Shown piece by piece: positions 16,901-26,039 of a stretch of 64,000 nucleotides of DNA. The stretch comes from Dokdonella_A sp046347015 (GTDB lineage Bacteria; Pseudomonadota; Gammaproteobacteria; Xanthomonadales; Rhodanobacteraceae), in assembly GCA_046347015.1 (NCBI GenBank), contig JAXMHA010000007.1:55436-119435 (forward strand), written 5' to 3'. The translations under genes and the position numbers were made by a program. The notes below the pieces were generated by a model. It made no database searches, was not told the DNA's origin, and was given only the letters and a program-made list of their open reading frames with translations. Each line of letters starts with the position of its first letter. The first letter of the stretch is position 1.

Positions 16901-18710
16901 GCCAATGTTGCACCCGGGGAAACTGCGCCAGATCGGCGAGCATTCCCTGGTACTGCGAACCTTCGCCGGGGAAGGCGAAAGCGAGCTTGGCATCGCTGCG
17001 GTGCCGGCCGTACACGACCCGCGCACGGTTGGCCTTGCGCGTGGGCTTTCCTTCCCGGACCGCGCTGATTGCCAGCACGATGTTGGCCGTCAATTCCCGG
17101 CTGTCCCGCGCGAGGATCGCCACCCGGTGTTCGCCACCGTGGTCGCCACGCGAGAGCGTGGCAGCCACTTCGGCGACGCTCCACTGCGGATTGGCCGCGA
17201 GCGCATCGACCAGCCGTTCCAGCTTTCCGGTCAAGCCTTCCGCGGTGCCGTCCGCCAGGACGCACAGTTCCGTCGGCCACGCGGTGATCCGACCGGGCGC
17301 GCGCGCGTTCGCGGGCGCCTGCTCGAGGATCGCGTGGGCATTGATGCCGCCGAAACCGAATGAGTTCACTGCCGCGCGGCGCATGGCGCCCGGGCGCGCC
17401 ATCCAGGGCGTGCTGCGCGTGTTGACGTAGAACGGTGTCTCGTGGATGCCGAGTTGCGGATTCACTTCATCGCACAAGGTGGGGGGCAACACGCGGTGGT
17501 GCAGCGCCAGCGCCATCTTGATCAGGCCGGCGATGCCGGCGCCCGGGATGCAATGGCTGATCATGGACTTGACCGAACCGATTGCCTTGACGCCGAATTC
17601 CGTCTTGCGTTCGCCAAAGACGCTCTTCAGCGAGGCGATCTCGGTCTGGTCACCCAGCGGGATGCCGGTGCCGTGCGCTTCGATCAGGTCGACCGTGGCC
17701 GGATCGATATCGGTCAGTTCGTACGCACGCCGGATCGCCAGGGTTTCACCGTCGTGGCTGGGCGCCAGCAATCCCGCGCCGCGGCCGTCGCTGGAACGGC
17801 CGACGCCGCGCAGTACGGCGTAGACGCGGTCACCGGCCTCGATCGCGTCATCCAGCCGCTTCAGCACCACCACGCCCAGCCCTTCGCCGAGCAGCGTACC
17901 GTCGCTTCCCGCTTCGAACGGCCGCACCCGTCCGCGCGCGCTGAGCGCGCCGAGCTGCGTGAAGCTGGTGGTGACATCCGCGGGCAGCGTCGCGTTGACG
18001 CCGCCCGCCAGCATCATGTCGCTGCGCCCGCTCAGCAGCTCGTCCGCGGCAGCGGCCACCGCCAGCAGCGACGACGCGCACGCGGCGTCCAGCACGTAGT
18101 TCGGGCCACGCAGGTTCAACCGGTTGGCAATGCGGCCGGTCATCATGTTCGGCACCAGGCCCGGCGCGTTGTCGGCGGTCGTCGGCGGCAGTTTCCCGCG
18201 CAGGATTTCACGGACTTCGGCCAGTGCCGCTTCATCCGCGTGGGGCAATGCCGCGCGCAGCAGGTCCATCGTCTGGTCCAGCACGATGTTGTGCTGGATG
18301 ACCGTGACCTGGCCGCGATGCAGGTAGGCACTGTGGCCCAGCACGATGCCGGTCGCGTGGTGGTCGGCATCGGGTTTCAGGTAGCCCGAATCGGCAAGCG
18401 CGTCGCGCGCGACGCGCAGCGCGAGGTACTGGTCGGATTCGCCGCCATCGACCGAATTCGGCATGATGCCGAACTCACGCGGATCGAAGCGATAGAGATC
18501 CTTCAGGTACCCGCCGCGCTGCGTGCGGATGCGGCCGGCCGCGAGGTAGCGTTCCGCGCCCCAATCGGGCACCGGTTCGCTGATCGCGTCGACGCCGTTG
18601 AGGATGTTGTTCCAGTAGGCCGCGAGGTCCGGCGCCTGCGGGAAGATGCAGGCCATGCCGATGATGGCGATGGGCGGCGGGGTTTCCCGCGCGGGCGCTC
18701 GGGATTTCAT
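13983..18710 (-). CDS. Pfa/PKS-like synthase: KS-AT-DH with C-terminal phosphopantetheinyl transferase
   Basis: A 1575-residue multidomain protein. Residues about 12-465 are a ketosynthase with Cys211 (DAACASS), His346 (EAHGTG) and His386 in SVKSMISHC, where most synthases read IGHT. Residues about 575-905 are an acyltransferase (PGEGSQYQGM, GHSSGE with Ser676). Residues about 1020-1340 are hot-dog dehydratase-like (FIRDHVLSG, then FHGPMFQSLRN). Residues about 1345-1575 look like an Sfp-type 4'-phosphopantetheinyl transferase, with VGVDLERLDRP and IWCAKEAAAKCLG. There is no ACP or KR, so it must work with its neighbours. The ATG at 18710 overlaps the upstream synthase stop, with GGAG in place. 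The arrangement resembles bacterial Pfa-type secondary lipid synthases rather than modular PKS. Confidence 0.85.
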   Translation of the reverse strand: MKSRAPARETPPPIAIIGMACIFPQAPDLAAYWNNILNGVDAISEPVPDWGAERYLAAGRIRTQRGGYLKDLYRFDPREFGIMPNSVDGGESDQYLALRVARDALADSGYLKPDADHHATGIVLGHSAYLHRGQVTVIQHNIVLDQTMDLLRAALPHADEAALAEVREILRGKLPPTTADNAPGLVPNMMTGRIANRLNLRGPNYVLDAACASSLLAVAAAADELLSGRSDMMLAGGVNATLPADVTTSFTQLGALSARGRVRPFEAGSDGTLLGEGLGVVVLKRLDDAIEAGDRVYAVLRGVGRSSDGRGAGLLAPSHDGETLAIRRAYELTDIDPATVDLIEAHGTGIPLGDQTEIASLKSVFGERKTEFGVKAIGSVKSMISHCIPGAGIAGLIKMALALHHRVLPPTLCDEVNPQLGIHETPFYVNTRSTPWMARPGAMRRAAVNSFGFGGINAHAILEQAPANARAPGRITAWPTELCVLADGTAEGLTGKLERLVDALAANPQWSVAEVAATLSRGDHGGEHRVAILARDSRELTANIVLAISAVREGKPTRKANRARVVYGRHRSDAKLAFAFPGEGSQYQGMLADLAQFPRVQHWLDFWHGLHDLPEGQTRTDIVFPTCEVTPERRVERDRRLHELDVGSEAAFIGGMAMFDLLRSLGIAPDVMVGHSSGESAALAASGANASSDAELAAAIVRHCVAYDELLESDRIPTGALLTVGALPVELIEAEIASQGGEVQVAMDNCSNQQVLYGSVAAIDDLEQRLAKLGGICIRLPFDRGYHTPAFEAAAGVYLDCYKHIKVGRPSVPLYSCATADLFPKAPEKMRELAALQWARKVRFRETVKKMHDDGVRIFVEVGPSGNLVSFVNDILSGRDFHALPTNVRGRGGIEQLSFVLAWLYALGRWTTPDKLHAARDIAPIDLDDRKPKPRPPLLDNTMPMVRLAAADRERIGELVAPSMGSDIPLAGNPHATFGNFDDTSANDIGGVDDLGWQEAAGIDAIPRSTHASDSATPLLDTILEHDTGRVVAVCRVSLDNDRFIRDHVLSGPVSAAGESLRGLACMPFSVSMELMAEACALLAGRTDFSVIENVRAFDWVTLDEGALDIEVRAEVLDREAGRFRASVHTPRGIAVSGEFSLSRDFRLDPVAPLREPRAWNSDPPTYVPGRFAMFHGPMFQSLRNIDAWGEDGLDVALGDASLAGFFEPGHSPFLVLNPVLVDALSQVVPYWLLQYVGPEFHSFPSTIERIELYEPCPAERDGIVIRGRQVPADPANDDINALRLWQFDCTDGDGRVLMRVHALGNLFFRTPPTYHALRTNPAIGMLGSPADSPEPGVGLWEVPLIEERLFLQSGGICARVLAHILLGARERGEWRALDKVALPRRREWLTGRAAIKEAVRHWVYERTGQLLYPADIEVGHDDAGAPCVDGWWTESLVDAPRVSLAHDATACIAALAAPELPVGVDLERLDRPLQPDLVANSFAAGEESLLAGLSGADHHERVLRIWCAKEAAAKCLGTGLLGDPAAFRIVAADPGFARCEVAHAAGSVMVTLSRRGAAIVAIGILSVQQLEAQA

Positions 18711-21700
18711 GCCACCGCTCCCTGCGTCACCCGCGCGGTACCGCCGAACCGGTTCAGGGCCGCGCTGGCAATGCTGTCGAGTTCCTCGACCGCCATCACC
18801 GGTTCACCCTGTTCGTCGAAAAACGTGACATTGCCGCGAACCAGGCTCGGATCGCCGGATTCGATGCAAGTGTATTCCATGTGCATGTGTTCCGGAAAGC
18901 GGGCGCGGTAGCGCACCACGCGCCCGAAACGCGCCGGCAGCGCCGCTTCGTCGCGGAACGCGCGTGACCAGAGCCACGCCATTTGTGCCGCGGCATCCAG
19001 CAACGCGGGATCGAACACCCAGCCGGCACTGCCGTCACCGTTGCCAGCCAGCCATTGCCGGGGCTGCGACACACGTACCCGCGCGCCCGCGCCGTGGCGC
19101 GACAGGCCTTCGACCCTTTCGATCACCCGGAAGCGCGGACCGTGGAACAGCCACTCGTCGTACGCCTGCGCGATCGTCAGCGACTTTTCCGCATGGCGCA
19201 TGCGCTCGGCAGGCACCGCATCCGGCAATTCCTGCGCCAGGCACAACGCGGCACGGTAGTGCGTCAGCATTTTTCCGGGTGCGAGCTCGCTCTGCAGTTG
19301 CGCGGTGACCTCGAAGCCTTCACTGCTGCCGTACGGTGGCGGTTGGATCAGGATCCGCATCGTGCGCGGCCGCGACTCCATCTCGACGCCCTTCATCAGC
19401 TTGTGCTCGCGGACTTCCGCGACCTGCCAGCCGGGCCACAGCATGCGAGCGGCCTCGGCCATCATTTCGAGGGCCACGGCGGCGGGCAGCACCTGCTTGC
19501 CGTCGAGCATGTGTTCGTCCAGGTACCGGTGCCGCGCACGATCGAGTTCGAGCGTCACCACGCGTTCACCGGTCGGCTGGGCCTCGGTGGCTGCCGTGCC
19601 GAGCAGCGGCTCGCCGTCCGCCGCGTCGACGGAGGCCTTCGGCGAAGCCGCAGCTTCGCCGACGTGGATCCTGCCGAGTTCCGCTTCGCGCGAGTCCCAT
19701 GCCGCCTCGCCGCAGACGACCTCGACCGGCGTGCCGGCAAAGCGCGCCAATTCCCCGCGGAAGAGCTTGCGGCCGAGCTCGGCGGACACCAGTTTCACGC
19801 CGGCGCGCGCGAACTTGGCCTCGGTTTCGGCCGTGACCATGCCCGCGCCGAACTTCGTCGCGCCCCACGGTCCCCAGCACAGCGCACTCACCGCGACGCG
19901 ATCGCCCCAGCGGTGCTGCAGCGCGCAGCACAGGCGGTTCATCAATTCGTTGGCGCAGGCGTAATCCGACTGGCCACTGTTGCCGTAGCGGCCGGCGACG
20001 GAACTGAAGACGGTGAAGAACTTCAACGCTGCGGGGTCGAGGTGCTTCTGCAGCAGCAGCAGGCCGAAGACCTTGGTCTCCACGACCCGCGACCAACTGT
20101 CGCTCGTCTTGTCGGCGAGCAGCTTGTCGTCGATGATGCCGGCGCCGTGCACCACGCCGGAAATCGGCCCGTGCCGTTGCGCGACATCCTGTGCCAGCGA
20201 GCGGATGCCAGCCTCGTCGGTGACATCGACCGGGACGTATTCGACCTTGGCGCCGCCCGCCGTGAAGTCGGCGATGTTGGCGCGCATCTCCCGTTGCGCC
20301 AGCACGCCGGCGACGCGCTTGCCGATCTCGCGCGGGTTCAACTTTGCGCGGCCTGCCCGGACTTCCGCCACGAAATGATCGCGCAGGGCAGCCGCGTCGG
20401 TGAGCGCGGCGATGTCCGCCGGCTCGTCCTCGAGTGCGCTGCGGCCGGTCAGGATCAGGGTGTTGCCGGGGCGCGCGAGCTCGCGCAGGGTTTCCGCCGT
20501 GATGCCCCTCGCGCCGCCGGTCGCCAGCACGACGAGGTTGGCCAGTTCCGCCTCGCGGCCGGGATCCGGCGCCACCGTTTCCGCGACGGTGTGGAACACG
20601 GTACGTTGCCCGGCGGGGTAGCCGACTTCCTGGCGACCTCCCGACAGTTCGATTTCGGTGAACACGTCGGCGGCGGACAATGCGGCGTTACGCGCGGGGT
20701 CGAGATCGATGGCCTTGATGCGGAGCGTTTCGTGCTCGGCGCGGAACGACTTCACGGTCCCGACGCCGCCCCCGGCAAGCCGCAGCATGCCGTCGCTGCT
20801 GCCATCCCGGCCGAACAGGCCGCCGAGGTCGCTCGCCGTGACCACGTGGGCATCGTCGATGAGGTGCGCGGACAATTCCCGCAACAGCACGAACAAGGCC
20901 TTTTCGTTGCCTTGCAGCGCCCGCCGCCAATCGTCCGGAGAGTCATCCTCGCCCAGCGCCGGCTGTCCCAGCGCGGCGAGATGCACTACGCCAGCGATCC
21001 TTGCTTCGCTGCGCAATGACTGGCAGCGTTGGATCAGCGCTTTTTCGTCCTGCAACGTGTCCGGCTCGATCTCGACGACATCATTCCCGCGCGCGCGCAG
21101 CACCGATGCCAGGTTCCCGGCCACGCCCAGCCGGTCGACCGTCAGCACGAACCGTCCTGCGGCGAGCCGGCGCGCGGCTCCCGCGGGAACGGGTTCGGCG
21201 ACGGCACGCATCACCGCGCGCGCCGGCAGCGCAATCGCGGCGCTCGCGATCGGGCCGGCTGGATCGACCGGCGCAGCGGCGGCGTCGGAAGCCGGATCGT
21301 CTGCCAGCGCCACGTGGACGAGTTCCAGGATCCCGCCCAGCGTCGACTGGATGTTGAGGCGCGTGCGCACCCCGGCGAGCCGTGCCCGGGTGCTTTCCGG
21401 AAGACCCTGCAGCAGGGTGCCGACGATCTCCACGCGTTTGATCGAGTCGATGCCGAGATCCGCCTCGAGATTCTTGTCGACGCCGACCATGTCGCGCGGA
21501 TAGCCGGTTTTCTCCTCGACGATGCCGAGCAGCCGCTCGCGCAGGTCGTCCATCGGTACCGCCGCCGGATTTGCGGCAGGCGCAGGCACCGCAGTCGGCT
21601 CATGGGCCGCCGGAGCAGCCGCCGGCACTGTCGCAGCAGTCGCCGCAGGTGCTCGCGCCGCCACGTGTGCAGGGGCTGCGGGTGCAGTCACCGGAATTCG

Positions 21701-21892
21701 TGCACTCGCTGTCGGGGCAAGCGGGTTCGCCGCCGGCGTGCGCATGGTCTCCGGACGAACGGGCGTCTCCGCGCCGCGGCCCATCCACGCCGACATCACG
21801 CGCCCCTGCGTCTGCAGGAAGTGGCGCATGGTCGCGAAGTAGCTGGCGACGACCGCCGGGTCGTACCGGTCGGGCGTTGCACGATTCGTCAT
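18707..21892 (-). CDS. Pfa-like synthase: ACP-KR-DH
   Basis: A 1061-residue protein. Residues about 10-40 form a helical motif (VVASYFATMRHFLQTQG) also present in the first synthase. An Ala/Pro linker follows, then an ACP (EEKTGYPRDMVGVDKNLEADLGIDSIKR, Ser150 as carrier site; split here only for reading). Residues about 240-750 are a Pfa-type ketoreductase with its structural half, nucleotide loop GGARGIT (459-465) and catalytic SSVAGRYGNSGQSDYACAN. Residues about 790-1060 are a hot-dog dehydratase-like domain (YLDEHMLDGKQVLPAAV, LFHGPRFRVI). The ATG at 21892 has AGGAG at good spacing. It would reduce and dehydrate the beta-keto chain in trans with the KS-bearing partners. Confidence 0.85.
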   Translation of the reverse strand: MTNRATPDRYDPAVVASYFATMRHFLQTQGRVMSAWMGRGAETPVRPETMRTPAANPLAPTASARIPVTAPAAPAHVAARAPAATAATVPAAAPAAHEPTAVPAPAANPAAVPMDDLRERLLGIVEEKTGYPRDMVGVDKNLEADLGIDSIKRVEIVGTLLQGLPESTRARLAGVRTRLNIQSTLGGILELVHVALADDPASDAAAAPVDPAGPIASAAIALPARAVMRAVAEPVPAGAARRLAAGRFVLTVDRLGVAGNLASVLRARGNDVVEIEPDTLQDEKALIQRCQSLRSEARIAGVVHLAALGQPALGEDDSPDDWRRALQGNEKALFVLLRELSAHLIDDAHVVTASDLGGLFGRDGSSDGMLRLAGGGVGTVKSFRAEHETLRIKAIDLDPARNAALSAADVFTEIELSGGRQEVGYPAGQRTVFHTVAETVAPDPGREAELANLVVLATGGARGITAETLRELARPGNTLILTGRSALEDEPADIAALTDAAALRDHFVAEVRAGRAKLNPREIGKRVAGVLAQREMRANIADFTAGGAKVEYVPVDVTDEAGIRSLAQDVAQRHGPISGVVHGAGIIDDKLLADKTSDSWSRVVETKVFGLLLLQKHLDPAALKFFTVFSSVAGRYGNSGQSDYACANELMNRLCCALQHRWGDRVAVSALCWGPWGATKFGAGMVTAETEAKFARAGVKLVSAELGRKLFRGELARFAGTPVEVVCGEAAWDSREAELGRIHVGEAAASPKASVDAADGEPLLGTAATEAQPTGERVVTLELDRARHRYLDEHMLDGKQVLPAAVALEMMAEAARMLWPGWQVAEVREHKLMKGVEMESRPRTMRILIQPPPYGSSEGFEVTAQLQSELAPGKMLTHYRAALCLAQELPDAVPAERMRHAEKSLTIAQAYDEWLFHGPRFRVIERVEGLSRHGAGARVRVSQPRQWLAGNGDGSAGWVFDPALLDAAAQMAWLWSRAFRDEAALPARFGRVVRYRARFPEHMHMEYTCIESGDPSLVRGNVTFFDEQGEPVMAVEELDSIASAALNRFGGTARVTQGAVA

Positions 21893-21910
21893 CCCGATCT
21901 CCTCACTTCA

Positions 21911-21945
21911 GTGCCGTCGGCCGGGCATTCCGCCGTAGACGGCAC
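21911..21945 (-). other. Stem-loop in the gap before the ACP-KR-DH gene
   Basis: An 8-bp perfect inverted repeat (21911-21918 with 21938-21945) with a GC-rich 19-base loop, in the 71-bp gap between the adaptor fusion gene and the ACP-KR-DH gene. No T-run follows on the minus strand. It may influence mRNA processing or expression ratio; this is only inferred. Confidence 0.35.
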
Positions 21946-21963
21946 CCATTCAAGCCACCCGCA

Positions 21964-24429
21964 TCACGGGATCCAGGACCACACGTCGACCTGGAAGAAG
22001 TGCTGGAGTCCCTGCGTGAACGCCTGCCATACCGGCATCGTCGCGCCGTCGATCTTCGCTTCACCGGTCATGCCCGTCTTCAAAAGGCCACCGGGGTTCT
22101 GGAAGGTCGCGATGACCGCAGCGTAGGTTCCCGAGGCATTGGTCGTCACGTTGCGATCGATCAGCGTGACCACCCCGTCGAACTGCCGATTGAAGTATGC
22201 GGTCGGGCGCAACCGGACCTTGGCACCGACCTTGACGTACTGCAGGTCGGATTCGGCAATATCGACCTGCGCGGTCACGATGCCGGTGTACTCGACGTAG
22301 GCGAACGGCTTGCCCTGCTCGAGGTAGCTGTTGGTCTGGTCCTTCAGGTGCAGCGTCAGGATATTGCCGTCGAACGGCATGCGCAGCATGGTGCGATCGA
22401 GCTTGCCCGCATACAGCGCCTTTTCCGCCTCGAGGCTGCCGAGCTTCGATTCCGCGGCTGCGATCTGGTCCGGCGTCGGACCGGTCTTCGCAAGCGCGAG
22501 GGCGGCCTGCTTTTCCTGGACCTGCATGGCGTCGGTATCCGCCTGCTTGCGGGCATCATCGAGTTGCTCGAATGCCACCGCGCCGGCGTTGTACAGCTTC
22601 TCCATGCGCGGTACCTTGGTGCGGCTGAACTGCGCCTGCGTCTGCGCGACGCGCAATGCTTCGGCGGCGACTTGGACCTCCTCCGGCTTCGGGCGCGACT
22701 TGAGGTCGGCGATGACCGCTTCCTGCGAGGCGATCTCGGCATCGAGCACCTTGACCTTGGCATCGTAGTCGGCGTGTTCGAGCGTTGCGATGACGGTTCC
22801 CTTCTTGACCGCCTCGCCGCCGTCGAAATTGACGTTGCTGACCAGTCCGGGCGTGTCGGTCGAGATTGCCTGCTTGCGGAGCGGGAAGACCTGCACCGGA
22901 CCGCTGACATCATACGGATAAGGAACCAGCATCAACAGCAGGAAGAAGATCAGCGCCACGTAGCGCCAATAGTGCTTCTTCGGCACCTTGACTTCGGCTT
23001 CGTCCAGGTCTTCCACGACCAGGGTGCGCGACCGCCAGCGGTCGAACTGCAGGGCCCGCTCGTAGGTGGCGTTGACTTCCCTCAGCACCGTGAAGTTTCG
23101 CCACACGATGTAGCCGCTGATCAGCGCTGCGGCAATGATGGGCCCCATGCCAAGGGTGAAGCTCGTCCCCAGCCAGATACCCAGCGCGATCGTCACGACG
23201 CAAGTCAGCACCATCATGTAGAGGATGCAGACGAGGCCATACGCCAGCAGCGCCTTGCTATCACCTTCCTGATAGGACTTGCGATGGATCTTGTTCAGCA
23301 ACGCCACCACCCCCTTGTGGCGCAGGTTGGGTTCGTTGAGGAATGCGCACAGCAGGTGGTAACCGCTGCCATTCACGAACGGGTTGCCGGTCCCAATCAG
23401 GAGGCTGGCGCAACTGCACATGACCAGCAGCACGCCCACCACGTTGCCAACGCTGCCGGGGCGGTAGATGTTGAAGTACCAGAGGAAGATTCCGACCGAC
23501 AGCCAGAAGAAGTACATCACCAATACGGCGCCGCCGTACCACATGTTCTGTGTGCGCGAGAGCTTGTCGAGATAGCGCACGCCCACGTCGAACCGCGGCA
23601 GGTACCCGCCGTCCAGCCGGAATCCGATGGCTTCCACCTGTGCCCCGTAGTTGTGCGCCACGCAGGCGCGGACGAACAACACGGACACATTCATGGTGAG
23701 CATCCAGAAAAGCAGGTGCAAACCAAGGCCTACATTCACGCGAACGTAGGAAATAGCCCCGGTAAAAGCGGACCAGTGCGTGGCCACCAGCATCAACGCC
23801 AGCAGCAGCAGGGCGGGAACCACGTAAACGAGGAAGCGCAGCGGCGCGACCAGCGGTCCGAGCCAGCGCAGGACCGGACGCGGATCGAACACATCGTGCA
23901 TGTTCTCCCGGGTGCGGCGATCGTCACCAGGGAGTTCGTGTCCACCTGTCCCGACAGGTTTTGCTTCGCCCACCGGTTGCGCCTGTGGGGAGGCTTCCAC
24001 CTTCGGAGTGGTCGCATATCCGGTGCGTGGCGCATCCGGGCTGCGCAGCTGCGACATGAAGCTTTTGGGTACCGGCTTGCCGTTGACCACTTCGAAAGTG
24101 CGCGTGGCAAATGCCGACAGCAGGGGGTGCTGGAGTGCCGTGTCCTCGTACAGCTCCCGATCGGCGACCGAGGCGAGGAACTCGTCGAGCTCGTCGCGGG
24201 AAAGCGTGCGGTTGTACCGGTCCTTGAACACCGCCTGCAGCTTGTCGAACGACTCGCAGCCGGGCAGCACTTCGAGGACGAAGTATTGCCAGGCGTCGAA
24301 GTCGTAGGTCATGTGCCGGACCTTGTCGCGGACGACGTAGCTGTGCTCGTTGCCCTTGACGATGCGGAACGCCTCGCAACGGTGGGTGATGTAGGCGGGA
24401 AGCGCCACCTTGCTGCTGGCTTCGATCAT
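21964..24429 (-). CDS. PqqD-like / degenerate M50-like membrane / HlyD adaptor fusion
   Basis: An 821-residue protein with three parts. Residues 1-100 resemble a PqqD-like winged-helix peptide/substrate-binding domain (ITHRCEAFRIVKGNEHSYVVRD). Residues about 185-525 hold many membrane helices laid out like site-2 (M50) metalloproteases of exporter fusions. The zinc motif HExxH is missing; the equivalent region reads ACVAHNYGAQVEAIGF near residue 259. Residues about 525-815 are a HlyD/RND-type periplasmic adaptor: lipoyl-like halves (DTPGLVSNVNF and MLRMPFDGNILTL), a coiled-coil hairpin (LDAEIASQEAVIADL) and a beta-barrel part. The ATG at 24429 overlaps the outer-membrane lipoprotein stop. It likely works with that protein in export; no separate pump gene is present. 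Confidence 0.7.
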   Translation of the reverse strand: MIEASSKVALPAYITHRCEAFRIVKGNEHSYVVRDKVRHMTYDFDAWQYFVLEVLPGCESFDKLQAVFKDRYNRTLSRDELDEFLASVADRELYEDTALQHPLLSAFATRTFEVVNGKPVPKSFMSQLRSPDAPRTGYATTPKVEASPQAQPVGEAKPVGTGGHELPGDDRRTRENMHDVFDPRPVLRWLGPLVAPLRFLVYVVPALLLLALMLVATHWSAFTGAISYVRVNVGLGLHLLFWMLTMNVSVLFVRACVAHNYGAQVEAIGFRLDGGYLPRFDVGVRYLDKLSRTQNMWYGGAVLVMYFFWLSVGIFLWYFNIYRPGSVGNVVGVLLVMCSCASLLIGTGNPFVNGSGYHLLCAFLNEPNLRHKGVVALLNKIHRKSYQEGDSKALLAYGLVCILYMMVLTCVVTIALGIWLGTSFTLGMGPIIAAALISGYIVWRNFTVLREVNATYERALQFDRWRSRTLVVEDLDEAEVKVPKKHYWRYVALIFFLLLMLVPYPYDVSGPVQVFPLRKQAISTDTPGLVSNVNFDGGEAVKKGTVIATLEHADYDAKVKVLDAEIASQEAVIADLKSRPKPEEVQVAAEALRVAQTQAQFSRTKVPRMEKLYNAGAVAFEQLDDARKQADTDAMQVQEKQAALALAKTGPTPDQIAAAESKLGSLEAEKALYAGKLDRTMLRMPFDGNILTLHLKDQTNSYLEQGKPFAYVEYTGIVTAQVDIAESDLQYVKVGAKVRLRPTAYFNRQFDGVVTLIDRNVTTNASGTYAAVIATFQNPGGLLKTGMTGEAKIDGATMPVWQAFTQGLQHFFQVDVWSWIP

Positions 24430-26039
24430 TGCTGCTGTTCCTGGGAAATCGCGTTGGCGGCCGCGTTGGCCGGCTCGGCGGCAGCCGTCGTCGCGGCTGT
24501 GACCGGCTTGCCGGAGGGTGACGCAGAAGTGTCCGCGGCTTTGGGCGCGGCTGCGTGTTCGGTGGTGGCGGCGTGCAACTTGTCCTGTGCCTGCATCCAG
24601 CCGCCGCCCATCGCGGCGTAAACGGACACGAGCGCGAGATAGGTGTCGCGATGCCGATCGACCTGTTCGGCTTCGGCCTTGTACAGCTTCTCTTCGGCCG
24701 TGAGCACCTCGAGGTAGTCCGACTGACCGCCCTCGAAGCGGACCTGGGCCAGGTTGACCAGGTCACGCAGCGATTCGACCTGCTGGACGCCGCGCCGGGC
24801 TTCCTCGGCGGCGCGAACGTTGAAGTCGAGCGCGTCTTCGACGTCGGCCAGCGCAGTCTGCACCGACTGCCTGTACTTGATCACGAGCTCGCGCTGCACC
24901 GACTCGGCGACCTTCACGTCGCCGGTCATCCTGCCGCCACTGAAGATGGGGCCGAGCACTCCGGCACCGATCGACGCTTCCGTGGCGGAATGATCGGTCA
25001 GCTCCGACAGCTCGCTGCTGGCGACGCCGAGCAGGCCGGTCAGCGAAATCGTCGGCAGGAATTCGGCCTTGGCGACACCGATGCGCGCATTCGCGGCGAT
25101 CAGGTTCTGCTCCGCGGCCAGCACGTCGGGCCGCCGCGAGAGAATGTCCGCGGGCACGCCCGCGGGCACCTCCGGCAGTTGCACCTTGTCGTCGGTGCCG
25201 CGGATGATCGTGCCGGGGTTCTGTCCGAGCAGCAGCGATAGCGCGTTTTCCAGTGTGGTGATCTGGTGCTCGATGTCGGGAATCTTCACCCAGACTTCGG
25301 ACACGGCTGCCTGCGCCTGCAGGACCGCGAGCTTGCTCGACTGCCCCCCCTTGTAGCGGGTGGTGATCAAGTCGAGCGCCTTCTTGCGCGTATCCAGCGT
25401 GCCCGATGCGAGCGCGAGTTCGCGGTCCATCGCCAGCAGGTTGAAATACGCGGTCGCGACATCGTTGACGACGGTCAGCATGACCGCGTGGCGCGTGTCT
25501 TGCGCCGAGAGCAGGTCGGCCAGGGCCGCTTCGTTTGCCCGGCGCACCTTGCCCCAGATGTCGAGCTCCCAACCTGCGCTGATGCCGGTCTGGAACAGGT
25601 TCTGCGTCGGCTGGGTGAATACGCCGATCGGTACCGGGCGTTCGGTACTGAACCGCCGGCGTTCGGCTCCGGCGTTGTAATCGAGTTGCGGGTACTTGTC
25701 CGCGCCGGCAATCTGCAACTTGGCTTCGAACTGCTTGACGTGTTCGGTGGCCTGCAGCAGGTCCATGTTCGCGTCCAGGGCTTTCTGGATCAACGCGTCG
25801 AGCGCCTGATCCTTGAATCCCTGCCACCACGCGGTGTTGACCACGTTTGCGGCTTCACCCGCCGGCGTGCGCCACGTCTGGGGCAACGGGACGTCCGGAC
25901 GGTGGTAGTCCGGACCCAGCACACAGCTGGTCAACGCCAGCGTGGCGAACCCGGCGAGCAGCGCCATGCGGACGGAAACTCCGCAGGTGAGCCGCATTCC
26001 GGAGAAGGGACTGCGTTCCTTGGCTTGGGTCTCACGCAT
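24426..26039 (-). CDS. NodT-family outer-membrane efflux lipoprotein
   Basis: A 537-residue TolC-like outer-membrane factor of the RND-associated NodT group. The N terminus is a lipoprotein signal with lipobox LALTSC (Cys39) followed by VLGPDYHRPDVPLP. The body holds the repeated outer-membrane-efflux helices (AWWQGFKDQALDALI, SAGWELDIWGKVRRANEAA, ILSRRPDVLAAEQNL and FEGGQSDYLEVLTAEEKLY). The C-terminal 65 residues are Ala/Thr-rich and disordered-looking. The ATG at 26039 overlaps the small gene before it by eight bases. With the HlyD-domain fusion protein downstream it gives two of the three parts of an envelope export system. Confidence 0.9.
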   Translation of the reverse strand: MRETQAKERSPFSGMRLTCGVSVRMALLAGFATLALTSCVLGPDYHRPDVPLPQTWRTPAGEAANVVNTAWWQGFKDQALDALIQKALDANMDLLQATEHVKQFEAKLQIAGADKYPQLDYNAGAERRRFSTERPVPIGVFTQPTQNLFQTGISAGWELDIWGKVRRANEAALADLLSAQDTRHAVMLTVVNDVATAYFNLLAMDRELALASGTLDTRKKALDLITTRYKGGQSSKLAVLQAQAAVSEVWVKIPDIEHQITTLENALSLLLGQNPGTIIRGTDDKVQLPEVPAGVPADILSRRPDVLAAEQNLIAANARIGVAKAEFLPTISLTGLLGVASSELSELTDHSATEASIGAGVLGPIFSGGRMTGDVKVAESVQRELVIKYRQSVQTALADVEDALDFNVRAAEEARRGVQQVESLRDLVNLAQVRFEGGQSDYLEVLTAEEKLYKAEAEQVDRHRDTYLALVSVYAAMGGGWMQAQDKLHAATTEHAAAPKAADTSASPSGKPVTAATTAAAEPANAAANAISQEQQQ

